Positions 1 through 8,728 of a stretch of 64,000 bases of DNA are shown here, in pieces. The notes under the pieces were generated by a model, which made no database searches, was not told the DNA's origin, and saw only the letters and a list, made by a program, of their open reading frames with translations. The DNA is from Winogradskyella pacifica. GTDB taxonomy: Bacteria; Bacteroidota; Bacteroidia; Flavobacteriales; Flavobacteriaceae. The DNA lies in contig NZ_JABFDI010000008.1 in assembly GCF_013403915.1 (NCBI RefSeq), positions 62,001-126,000 on the forward strand, in the 5' to 3' direction. How positions within the stretch are numbered: position 1 is the first letter of the stretch; every line of letters starts with the position of its first letter. A program made the position numbers and the translations under genes.

Positions 1-1
1 T

Positions 2-223
2 AAAAATGTAAATAATCCTCAAAAAGTTGATATTGCTATAGCTGGTGCCATAGGTTATGATATTGGCAATGGACTAGTAATGTCTATTGGTTACAAACAA
101 GGTATAACAGATTTATTAGGTAGAAATGTAGATACGGGTAACGGTTATGAAACTACAGACGTTAGTGACTTAATATTAAATAACGTTATTCAACTAAGTG
201 TAGGTTATCAATTCAAATTATAA
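2..223 (+). CDS. C-terminal end of an outer-membrane beta-barrel protein (partial)
   Basis: An open frame enters from the left edge and stops with TAA at 221-223. The 73 visible residues alternate polar and hydrophobic positions and end in LSVGYQFKL, as expected for the last strands of an outer-membrane beta-barrel of the PorT/OmpA-like type in Bacteroidota. The start, signal peptide and most of the barrel lie outside the window. It stops four bases before the dehydratase gene, so it is probably in the same transcript as the pigment genes. The exact family cannot be decided from this fragment. Confidence 0.6.
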   Translation, partial: KNVNNPQKVDIAIAGAIGYDIGNGLVMSIGYKQGITDLLGRNVDTGNGYETTDVSDLILNNVIQLSVGYQFKL

Positions 224-227
224 ATAG

Positions 228-599
228 ATGCTAATTAAGGGTTTTTATACGGTCTTAAAAACAACTGTTGTTGATACAAACACAATTCATGTGACTATTA
301 AACTGAATAAGGATCACGATGTTTTTAATGGTCACTTTCCAGGTAATCCAATAACACCTGGTGTGTGTATGATTCAAACCATTAAAGAAATCACTCAAGA
401 TCATGTTAATAGCTCTTTATTCTTACAGACGATATCTAACATAAAATTCACGGCTTTAATTAACCCAAATAGTAATGCCGAACTCATTTTAGAGCTTTCT
501 ATTATAGAAGATAACAACAGGGTTAAACTTAAAAATATCACTAAATTTACAGATGGTACTATTGCGTTAAAATACAATGGCACATTTATCAAAAACTAA
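228..599 (+). CDS. FabZ/ApeI-like hotdog 3-hydroxyacyl-ACP dehydratase
   Basis: A 123-residue single hotdog-fold dehydratase, expected to remove water from beta-hydroxyacyl-ACP during polyene or fatty-acyl chain assembly. The signature HFPGNPITPGV lies at residues 36-46, with His36 as the expected catalytic base. The position four residues after the PGV valine, Glu in FabZ and Asp in FabA, is Gln50 here; the nearest acidic residue is Glu54. It is the first complete gene of a tight plus-strand operon with a glycosyltransferase, an MMPL exporter-acyltransferase and a phytoene-dehydrogenase-like oxidase. That setting is typical of aryl-polyene/flexirubin loci rather than core fatty-acid synthesis. 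Family assignment is strong; the pigment role is inferred from neighbours. Confidence 0.85.
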   Translation: MLIKGFYTVLKTTVVDTNTIHVTIKLNKDHDVFNGHFPGNPITPGVCMIQTIKEITQDHVNSSLFLQTISNIKFTALINPNSNAELILELSIIEDNNRVKLKNITKFTDGTIALKYNGTFIKN

Positions 600-638
600 G
601 AATTAGCCTAATCTTAGACACAATTCTCAATAACAAAA

Positions 639-1835
639 ATGAAGGATATTACCTCACATCATAAACTGAACAGCTTACAGTGTTGTGTAATTATACCAAC
701 CTTCAACAACCCTAAAACCTTAAAACGTGTTATTGAAGGCGTTTTAAATTATACCGAAAATATTATAGTTGTAAATGATGGCTCAACAGATACAACATCG
801 AAAATTCTTGAAGACTATTCGCTACTCGAACAAATTCATTTTGAAGAAAACAAAGGTAAAGGTCAAGCTTTGCGTGCTGCATTTAAACATGCTGAAAGTT
901 TAGGTTATGTATATGCAATAACTATAGATTCTGATGGGCAACATTTCCCTGAAGATATCCCTGTATTTATTGAGGCACTTGAAGCCTCTGAGGACAAAAA
1001 CCTCTTACTTATTGGTGCCAGAAATATGAGCCAAAAAAGTGTTCCAAAGAAAAGTAGTTTTGGTAATAAATTTTCTAATTTTTGGTATTGGGCAGAAACC
1101 GGCATTAAACTACAAGACACTCAATCGGGTTTTAGACTCTACCCTATTCAGCATCTAAAAAACTTGAAATTCTATACTTCAAAATTTGAATTTGAAATAG
1201 AAGTCATTGTAAAAGCAGCTTGGTCTGGTACTGTTGTAAAAAACATTCCAATTGAAGTGTTATATGATGAAGATGAACGTGTATCTCACTTTAGACCCTT
1301 CAGAGATTTCACACGAATAAGTATTTTGAATACATGGCTCGTCATTCTAACTTTACTCTATATAAAACCTCGTGATTTTTTCAGGAAATTAAAAAAAAAA
1401 GGATTTAAGCGTTTTATAACCGAAGATATTATCGGTAGTAACGATTCCCCTCAAAAAAAAGCATTATCCATAGCTTTAGGTGTTTTTATAGGTATTTCTC
1501 CACTTTGGGGTATTCAAACCATTACCGTTATTTTTTTAGCTTTGCTTTTGAAGTTGAATAAAACAATTGCTTTTGCTTTTTCAAACATAAGCCTTCCGCC
1601 TTTTATTCCTTTTATTATTCTTACGAGTTTTCAATTAGGAAATTTTATATTGGGCGAAAATGTAACATTTGATATCAATGAAATCATAGCAGGTTTCGAG
1701 GTTTTAAAACATGTAAAATCTTATATAGTTGGAAGTTTTGCTTTAGCAACATTAGCTGCTTTATCCTCAGGAACATTTAGCTATTTTCTTTTTCTGCTTT
1801 TTAGAAAGAAAAATGTAACCGCAACCAATGCATAA
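639..1835 (+). CDS. Glycosyltransferase family 2 fused to a DUF2062 membrane domain
   Basis: 398 residues. The N-terminal ~240 residues are a GT-A family 2 transferase: it opens with CVIIPTFNNPKTLKRV, has the nucleotide-binding stretch IIVVNDGSTD, and the metal-binding region TIDSDGQHFPEDI. The C-terminal ~130 residues match DUF2062: several hydrophobic helices with the motif ALGVFIGISPLWGIQT and a Pro-rich stretch SLPPFIPF. This GT2-DUF2062 fusion is common in Bacteroidota pigment and lipid loci and probably glycosylates a lipid-linked product at the inner membrane. The last eight bases overlap the start of the MMPL gene, which indicates translational coupling. Donor and acceptor are unknown. 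Confidence 0.9.
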   Translation: MKDITSHHKLNSLQCCVIIPTFNNPKTLKRVIEGVLNYTENIIVVNDGSTDTTSKILEDYSLLEQIHFEENKGKGQALRAAFKHAESLGYVYAITIDSDGQHFPEDIPVFIEALEASEDKNLLLIGARNMSQKSVPKKSSFGNKFSNFWYWAETGIKLQDTQSGFRLYPIQHLKNLKFYTSKFEFEIEVIVKAAWSGTVVKNIPIEVLYDEDERVSHFRPFRDFTRISILNTWLVILTLLYIKPRDFFRKLKKKGFKRFITEDIIGSNDSPQKKALSIALGVFIGISPLWGIQTITVIFLALLLKLNKTIAFAFSNISLPPFIPFIILTSFQLGNFILGENVTFDINEIIAGFEVLKHVKSYIVGSFALATLAALSSGTFSYFLFLLFRKKNVTATNA

Positions 1836-4800
1836 TATCTTTTATAACATATATCATTATTTTAATGCCAGAAAATGGTTTGGCTTTTGCATTTTAGGAT
1901 TTTTACTATTGGGCTTAGTATTCATTGCTTCTAAAATTGAATTTGAAGAAGATATCACGAAACTAATTCCTACTAATACAGAAAATGCGGAACTACAGAA
2001 GGTTTTAAAAAACGCCAACTTTACCGATAAAATCATTGTAAATATTACCAAAGGCACCGATGGTTCTGTTGAAGATTTAACGCAATATGCATCACAGTTT
2101 ATTGATAGCATCAACAATTCTTCTAGTTTTTATATAAAACAAATTCAAGGACAAATTGATGACAATGAAATTCAGAAAACAGCCAGTTTTATATATGATA
2201 ATTTACCGCTTTTTCTAAATGAAGCAGATTATAGCACTATTGCTAACAAAATTCAAAAAGATAGTATTGCTGCCATTACCTTAAAAAATTACAAAACGTT
2301 AATTTCACCATCAGGTATTGTTACTAAAGATTTTATTCTAAAAGATCCTTTAGGCTTATCATTTATTGCTTTAAAAAAACTACAAGAGTTAAGTTTTGGT
2401 GAGGATTTCACCTTACAAAACGGCTTCTTAGTGAGTAAAGACAAACAGCACATTCTGTTATTTATCACACCTGCTTTAGGTTCTAATGAAACGGCTAAAA
2501 ACACCCAATTTGTAAAAAACTTATACAATACCAACTCCAAACTAAACAATGCTTTTACAAATAAAGCAAGTGCCGAATATTTTGGCGGAACACTCATTGC
2601 TGTCGCTAATGCCAATCAAATAAAAAGCGACATTCAGCTTACTGTAGGTGTTGCGTTAACCGTACTTTTACTCATATTTATACTTTTCTATAAAAAAATA
2701 ACGGTCCCAATTATATTATTTATACCAACCATTTTTGGTGGACTTTTAGCTATTGCACTGCTTTTTTTAATCCGCGAAAAAATATCAGCCATTTCTCTAG
2801 GGATTGGTTCGGTGTTATTAGGTGTTACACTCGATTATTCCTTACACATTCTCACACACATTAGAAGCAACACTAATGTAAAACACTTGTATCAAGAAAT
2901 TTCGAAACCTATCTTAATGAGCAGTTTAACTACGGCTTTAGCATTTTTATGTTTATTATTTATCAACTCACAAGCTTTACAAGATTTAGGAATATTTGCT
3001 GCAGTTAGCGTTATTGGCTCTTCCTTTTTTGCACTACTTTTTATTCCTCAAGTGTATAAAGAGCAAACAAAACCATCCAAAAAAAGTACCGCTTTAGACC
3101 AAATTGCTTCTTACAACATTCATAAAAACAAATGGGTTATTATTGGTTTATTTCTATTGTGTTTTGGTAGTTTCTTTACTTATAACACTGTTATTTTTAA
3201 CAATGACCTAAGCGAGATGAATTACATGCCAAAAGACATTAAGGCAGCCGAATTACGCTTAGATAAACTAATTAATAGCACTTCAAAATCCATATACATT
3301 GCCGCCTACGGTGATTCGGAAGAAAGCACATTACAGGTTAATGATGCTATTTTAACCAAGCTTCAAAACTTAAAAGCAGAGAACAAACTGATTAACTTCA
3401 GTTCAATAAGCACTTTTGTCCATTCTAAAAAACAACAAACCCAACAAATTGAACGTTGGCAATCCTTTTGGACCGAAAACACCATTACAAACACAAAACA
3501 GAACATTACAGAAAGCGGAACAGCTATAGGATTTAAACCCGAAACCTTTAACCGTTTTTACACGCTTTTAAATACAACATTTAAACCCTTAGAAAGTAAA
3601 GATTACAAAGCCATAAGCACCTTTTCGGTGGACGACTATATGACGACTAAAGATGATTACACCACCATTACAACTTTAGTTAAAGTAGATGAAGCAAATG
3701 CCGTAATGAATGCTTTTAAAAAGGATTCTCATACTTTAGTGATTGATAGAAAACAAATGAACGAAACTTTTTTAGGTCATCTAAAAAACGATTTCAACAG
3801 TTTAATCGGCTATTCTTTAATTGTTGTTCTAATTATTCTATTCTTATTTTACAGAAGCTTATCGCTAACTTTAGTAACAGCCATTCCAATTTGTCTAACC
3901 TGGTTAGTAACCATTGGAATTATGGGATTATTTCATTTAGAATTCAACATTTTTAATATCATCATATCTACATTTATTTTTGGTTTAGGCATTGATTATG
4001 GCATTTTTATGACCAACGGGTTATTGCATGAATACCGAACAGGTGAAAAATCGTTAACCACACATAAAACGTCTATTTTACTTTCGGTGATCACCACTAT
4101 TTTAGGGGTCGGAGTTTTAATTTTCGCAAAACACCCTGCATTATATTCCATATCTTTAGTATGCTTAATAGGTATAACCTCAGCAGTACTTATAGCTTTT
4201 ACGGTTCAACCTTTACTTTTTAAATTGTTTATTGGTAGCAAAACTAAACGTCCAATATCATTAAGATTATTAATTTACTCCATTGTCTCATTTACTTATT
4301 TTGGCCTAGGCGGTATTCTATTATCCTTGTTTAGTGTTACCATTTTAAAAATCATTCCGCTTCCAAAGAAAACGAAAATGAAATGGTTTCATATTATGAT
4401 TTCAAAATTCATGAAATCGGTATTATACACCCATTTGTTTCTCGTTAAAAAAGTGATTAATGAACCTAAAGAAGATTTTAAAAAGCAAGCTATTATTATT
4501 GCAAATCACACATCGTTTTTAGATATTCTAGCCATTGGAATGCTACATCCAAAGATTATTTTCTTGGTGAATGATTGGGTTTACAACTCACCTGTATTTG
4601 GAAAAGCCGTACAATTGGCCGGATTTTATCCAGTATCAAGCGGTATAGAAAATGGACTAGACCATTTAAAGAAAAAAGTAGAACAAGGGTATACCCTAAT
4701 GGCTTTCCCAGAAGGTACACGTTCTAAAACCAATAAAATAAAGCGTTTTCATAAAGGGGCTTTTTATTTAGCAGAACAATTTCATTTAGATATTATACCT

Positions 4801-5508
4801 GTACTTATTCATGGGAATTCTGAAATCATTCCTAAAGGGGAATCCATGATAAGAGATGGTCATATTACTTTAAAAATTCTGGATAGAATTACACCAGAAG
4901 ATTCTCGTTTTAGTACCAATTACTCACAACGTGCCAAACATATTGGGGCTTATTTTAGAACAGAATTTAGTGCTTTTAGAAAAGAAAGAGAAGATGCAAC
5001 CTATTTTCACAATATCCTTTTAGATGAGTATAGATATAAAGGTGATGCACTATACAAAACTGTAAAAAAGGATATTAACACTAACAAAGAGCTTTACAAA
5101 AAAATTATAGATACCGTTGGTAAAAAAGACACTATCATACATTTATCTGACGATGCTGGTCAACTTGATTTTTTATTAGCCTTAGATGCTGTAGATAGAA
5201 AAATCATTTCATATATTGAAAATACGGAATATAGAACACTTGTTAAAAACAGTTTTATCACCAATTCTCGTAACATAAATTGTGTAGATTCTTTTGAGGA
5301 AACATTGTCTTTTAAGGCAAATACTTTAATAATCCGTGCGACTAACATTACGGAAGCACAACTAAAACCAATGATCCAGTCAGACTTAAATCATATCATT
5401 TTTTTAAAAGAAAGTAAGCATTTGTTAGCGACAAATACACTCGATTTAGGTTTTGATTGTACCTACCAAACAGAAAATATGACTATCTTATCAAAACAGT
5501 TTAAATAA
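1828..5508 (+). CDS. MMPL/RND-type exporter fused to a lysophospholipid-acyltransferase-like domain and a methyltransferase-like tail
   Basis: 1226 residues. Residues 1 to about 850 have the MMPL/RND layout: one N-terminal membrane helix, a large periplasmic loop, then two clusters of five to six helices (around 265-410 and 665-800) with a second loop between them. From about 870 follows a PlsC-like acyltransferase with NHTSFLD (His894 and Asp899, the HX4D pair) and PEGTRS (961-966). Residues ~1095-1226 look like a degenerate Rossmann/methyltransferase fold: DTIIHLSDDAGQLDFLLALD resembles motif I but lacks the Gly-rich loop. MMPL exporters of this kind move aryl-polyene or flexirubin lipids. 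It overlaps the GT2 gene by eight bases and ends two bases before the oxidase gene. The exporter role is inferred from family and context. Confidence 0.88.
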   Translation: MHNIFYNIYHYFNARKWFGFCILGFLLLGLVFIASKIEFEEDITKLIPTNTENAELQKVLKNANFTDKIIVNITKGTDGSVEDLTQYASQFIDSINNSSSFYIKQIQGQIDDNEIQKTASFIYDNLPLFLNEADYSTIANKIQKDSIAAITLKNYKTLISPSGIVTKDFILKDPLGLSFIALKKLQELSFGEDFTLQNGFLVSKDKQHILLFITPALGSNETAKNTQFVKNLYNTNSKLNNAFTNKASAEYFGGTLIAVANANQIKSDIQLTVGVALTVLLLIFILFYKKITVPIILFIPTIFGGLLAIALLFLIREKISAISLGIGSVLLGVTLDYSLHILTHIRSNTNVKHLYQEISKPILMSSLTTALAFLCLLFINSQALQDLGIFAAVSVIGSSFFALLFIPQVYKEQTKPSKKSTALDQIASYNIHKNKWVIIGLFLLCFGSFFTYNTVIFNNDLSEMNYMPKDIKAAELRLDKLINSTSKSIYIAAYGDSEESTLQVNDAILTKLQNLKAENKLINFSSISTFVHSKKQQTQQIERWQSFWTENTITNTKQNITESGTAIGFKPETFNRFYTLLNTTFKPLESKDYKAISTFSVDDYMTTKDDYTTITTLVKVDEANAVMNAFKKDSHTLVIDRKQMNETFLGHLKNDFNSLIGYSLIVVLIILFLFYRSLSLTLVTAIPICLTWLVTIGIMGLFHLEFNIFNIIISTFIFGLGIDYGIFMTNGLLHEYRTGEKSLTTHKTSILLSVITTILGVGVLIFAKHPALYSISLVCLIGITSAVLIAFTVQPLLFKLFIGSKTKRPISLRLLIYSIVSFTYFGLGGILLSLFSVTILKIIPLPKKTKMKWFHIMISKFMKSVLYTHLFLVKKVINEPKEDFKKQAIIIANHTSFLDILAIGMLHPKIIFLVNDWVYNSPVFGKAVQLAGFYPVSSGIENGLDHLKKKVEQGYTLMAFPEGTRSKTNKIKRFHKGAFYLAEQFHLDIIPVLIHGNSEIIPKGESMIRDGHITLKILDRITPEDSRFSTNYSQRAKHIGAYFRTEFSAFRKEREDATYFHNILLDEYRYKGDALYKTVKKDINTNKELYKKIIDTVGKKDTIIHLSDDAGQLDFLLALDAVDRKIISYIENTEYRTLVKNSFITNSRNINCVDSFEETLSFKANTLIIRATNITEAQLKPMIQSDLNHIIFLKESKHLLATNTLDLGFDCTYQTENMTILSKQFK

Positions 5509-5510
5509 GC

Positions 5511-7055
5511 ATGAAATCTCATTACGATGTTGTTATAATAGGAAGCGGTTTAGGTGGTTTAGTTTCTGCCAATATATTAGCCAAAGAAGGCTATAGTGTT
5601 TGTGTTTTAGAAAAAAACAATCAGTATGGTGGTAACTTACAAACCTTTGTTCGCGATAAAACTATTTTTGACACTGGAGTCCATTATATAGGAGGCTTAA
5701 ATAAAGGCCAAAATCTTTATCAATATTTTAAGTACCTCGATATTATTGATGATTTAAATCTAAAAAAACTAGATGAAGATGGTTTTGATGTTATTACTTT
5801 CGATAACGATAATCGCGAATACAAACATGCTCAAGGCTATGATAGATTCATTAAGAATTTATTAATTGAATTTCCAGATGAAGAAAAAGCCATTATTACC
5901 TATTGTGATAAGTTAAAAGAAATCTGTGACCAATTTCCATTATATGGTTTAAAATATGGAAAACCTTATTATGAAAAGACAGATATTTTTAGTTTAAAAG
6001 CTAAAGACTATATTGATTCCATTACTGATAATAAAAAACTACAAGCTGTACTCGCTGGCACCAATTATCTATATGCAGGTGATGCAGATCGCACGCCTTT
6101 TTATGTACATGCCTTAACCATAAATTCTTATATAGAAAGTGCTTATCGTTGTGTAAATGGTGGTAGCCAAATTTCTAAATTATTAATCCGACGTTTAAAA
6201 GAAAATGGTGGTGATGCTTTTAATCATCATGAGGTTGTTAAATTCGGATTTGAAGACAAAAATATCAGTTCCGTTTTCACCAAAAATGGCAAAGAAATTA
6301 AGGCCGATTTATTCATTTCTAATATTGAACCAAAGCTTACCATAAAATTAGTTGGTGAAGATAAATTCAGAAAAGTTTACACCAAGCGCATCAATAACAT
6401 TGAAAGTATTATCGCTGGATTTAGTCTGTATATTGTTTTAAAGCCGAACACCTTTAAATATCAAAACAAAAATATTTACCATATAAAAGACGCAAACAAA
6501 ATTTGGGACGGACAAGACTACACTGCTGAAACTTGGCCCGAAGGTTATATGGCATCCATGGGCATCAACAAAAAAACAGATAAGTATGGCGAGAGCCTAA
6601 CCGTAATGACTTATATGCGCTATGAAGAAGTGGAAGCCTGGGAAAACACGTTTAATACCGTAGCAAACAAAAATGATCGCGGACAAACCTATGAAGAATT
6701 TAAAGCTGAAAAAGCAGAAATACTCATTCAAGAATTAGAAAAAAAATATCCAAATATTAGAGATTGTATTCAAGAAATCTACACCTCAACACCATTATCT
6801 TATCGCGATTATATTGGTTCTCACAGAGGTTCTATTTATGGCTATGTTAAAGATGCTAATAACCCATTAGCTTCCTTTGTTTCTCCAAAGACTAAAATAA
6901 AAAACTTGCTTCTTACTGGACAAAGTTTAAATATGCATGGCATTTTGGGCGTTACTATTGGTGCTGTTCTTACGTGTTCAGAAATTGTAGGAATGGAACC
7001 TTTACTTAAAAAAATATTGGATGCTAATAAAACCGAAGAAAGCATCGAAAATTAA
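5511..7055 (+). CDS. Phytoene-dehydrogenase-like FAD-dependent oxidoreductase (CrtI/CrtN superfamily)
   Basis: 514 residues. The N-terminus carries the FAD dinucleotide-binding fold, VVIIGSGLGGLVSANILAKE, followed by VLEKNNQYGGN, the CrtI-type signature. The C-terminus has the second FAD-binding element LLLTGQSLNMHGILGVTIGA, in which His replaces the more usual residues of carotenoid desaturases. Members of this group desaturate, oxidise or isomerise long hydrophobic chains. In a flexirubin/aryl-polyene locus it probably acts on the polyene or its aryl head group, but the substrate cannot be read from sequence. It is packed between the exporter (two-base gap) and the C45 gene (five-base gap). 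Confidence 0.88.
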   Translation: MKSHYDVVIIGSGLGGLVSANILAKEGYSVCVLEKNNQYGGNLQTFVRDKTIFDTGVHYIGGLNKGQNLYQYFKYLDIIDDLNLKKLDEDGFDVITFDNDNREYKHAQGYDRFIKNLLIEFPDEEKAIITYCDKLKEICDQFPLYGLKYGKPYYEKTDIFSLKAKDYIDSITDNKKLQAVLAGTNYLYAGDADRTPFYVHALTINSYIESAYRCVNGGSQISKLLIRRLKENGGDAFNHHEVVKFGFEDKNISSVFTKNGKEIKADLFISNIEPKLTIKLVGEDKFRKVYTKRINNIESIIAGFSLYIVLKPNTFKYQNKNIYHIKDANKIWDGQDYTAETWPEGYMASMGINKKTDKYGESLTVMTYMRYEEVEAWENTFNTVANKNDRGQTYEEFKAEKAEILIQELEKKYPNIRDCIQEIYTSTPLSYRDYIGSHRGSIYGYVKDANNPLASFVSPKTKIKNLLLTGQSLNMHGILGVTIGAVLTCSEIVGMEPLLKKILDANKTEESIEN

Positions 7056-7060
7056 ATGTC

Positions 7061-8728
7061 ATGAAGATTATCTTAAGCATATATCACAAGCTTCTACTTC
7101 TTGTATTTATAAGTCTAACGTCATGCGGAATTACAAAATCCTTACATGATGTTCCGGATGTAAGCGCTTATAATCCAGTAATTCCTGAACGGGTTAAAAC
7201 ATCCGATTCTACATTCACCTTAGGAAACAATCATCTTAGTAAAAACAAACAAGGTTTGTGGGAACTTTATGTAGAAGGCAATCCGTATCGCAGAGGTCTA
7301 ATTACAGGGAGCCTTACAGAAGAGTTATTCCAAAACCAAGAAGCTATTTTTGTATCTAAAATAGATAAATTTGTACCCTCTAAAACCAAACAAGCTTTAT
7401 TAAGACGCTTTTTGGCTTGGTATAATCGAAAACTATATCTTAATGTCCCTTTAGAATATAAAACAGAAATTTTAGGCCTTTCCAAATATGCCTCACCGGA
7501 CTATAATTACATTGCAGAACCTTATTTAAGAGTTCTATATTTTCATGGAGCCCACGATATTGGGCATGCCTTACAAGATTTAGCCTTAGTGGGCTGTTCT
7601 TCTTTTGCCGCTTGGGATGACAAAACCGAGGACGGAAGTCTTATTATAGGTCGGAATTTAGATTTTTATGCTGGCGATGACTTTGCCCAAGAAAAAATTG
7701 TGTCCTTTACAAACCCCACCGAAGGCTATAAATTTATGTCGGTAACTTGGGCCGGAATGTTAGGCGTACTTTCGGGTATGAATGAGCATGGTCTAACGGT
7801 AACCATAAATGCTGGGAAATCTAAAATTCCATTGGTAGCCAAAACACCTATTTCTATTTTAAATCGTGAAATTTTACAATACGCAACCACTATTGAAGAA
7901 GCTATTGCAATTGCTAAAAAACGCCAAGTATTTGTTTCTGAATCTATTTTAGTAGGGAGTGCAGCCGACAGAAAAGCGATATTAATTGAAGTCTCACCTC
8001 ATAATTTTGGCGTTTATGACGTTGAAAATTCAAATCAACTTATCTGTTCCAATCATTTTCAGAGCGACGCTTATGCAAACGATAAAAATAATTTAAAGCA
8101 TATTGGAGAAAGTCATTCGCAATACCGTTACGAACGGATGGAAGAACTTTTGGACCAGAACCCTAAACTAACTCCAAAAATTGCAGTTGATATTTTAAGA
8201 AATAAAGAAGGTTTAAACGACAAAGCTATTGGCTATGGTAACGAAAAAGCTCTAAATCAACTATTAGCACATCATGCTGTTGTTTTTAAACCAGAACAGC
8301 GTTTGGTTTGGGTCTCTTCTAACCCTTATCAATTGGGAGAATTTGTGGCGTATGATTTAAATGACATATTTAAAAATCCTACCAAAAAGTCTCTTGCAAA
8401 TACAGAATTAAACATTGAAGAAGATCCATTTCAATATACAGAAGCTTATAAAAATTATCAAGCTTACAGGCAATTGAGACAAGAAGTACTATCAAAAATT
8501 GAAACCAAAAACGACATAGATTCAGAAACTCTTTCAAGATTAGAGAACTTAAATCCAAATTATTGGGAAGCCTATTATTTGGTTGGTAAATACTATTATA
8601 ACAAAGGCTATTATACCGCAGCATTAAATACCTTTGAAATCGCTAAAACCAAAGAAATTACAACCGTTCCTGACGAAGAACAAGTGGATACTTATATTAA
8701 AAAATTAAAAAGAAAGTTAGATTTATGA
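7061..8728 (+). CDS. C45-family (penicillin acyltransferase-like) Ntn-hydrolase lipoprotein with C-terminal TPR-like region
   Basis: 555 residues beginning with a lipoprotein signal (LLLLVFISLTSC, lipid-bearing Cys22). The central region matches the acyl-CoA:6-aminopenicillanate acyltransferase/C45 fold: GCSSFAAWDD with Cys179 as the likely nucleophile, then EDGSLIIGRNLDFY. In this family autocleavage exposes the Cys, which then transfers or hydrolyses an acyl amide or ester. The last ~90 residues contain a TPR-like helix pair (YWEAYYLVGKYYYNKGYYT). It is anchored in a membrane and could acylate or deacylate the exported pigment; this is inference. The 3' end overlaps the CoA ligase by four bases. 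Confidence 0.82.
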   Translation: MKIILSIYHKLLLLVFISLTSCGITKSLHDVPDVSAYNPVIPERVKTSDSTFTLGNNHLSKNKQGLWELYVEGNPYRRGLITGSLTEELFQNQEAIFVSKIDKFVPSKTKQALLRRFLAWYNRKLYLNVPLEYKTEILGLSKYASPDYNYIAEPYLRVLYFHGAHDIGHALQDLALVGCSSFAAWDDKTEDGSLIIGRNLDFYAGDDFAQEKIVSFTNPTEGYKFMSVTWAGMLGVLSGMNEHGLTVTINAGKSKIPLVAKTPISILNREILQYATTIEEAIAIAKKRQVFVSESILVGSAADRKAILIEVSPHNFGVYDVENSNQLICSNHFQSDAYANDKNNLKHIGESHSQYRYERMEELLDQNPKLTPKIAVDILRNKEGLNDKAIGYGNEKALNQLLAHHAVVFKPEQRLVWVSSNPYQLGEFVAYDLNDIFKNPTKKSLANTELNIEEDPFQYTEAYKNYQAYRQLRQEVLSKIETKNDIDSETLSRLENLNPNYWEAYYLVGKYYYNKGYYTAALNTFEIAKTKEITTVPDEEQVDTYIKKLKRKLDL

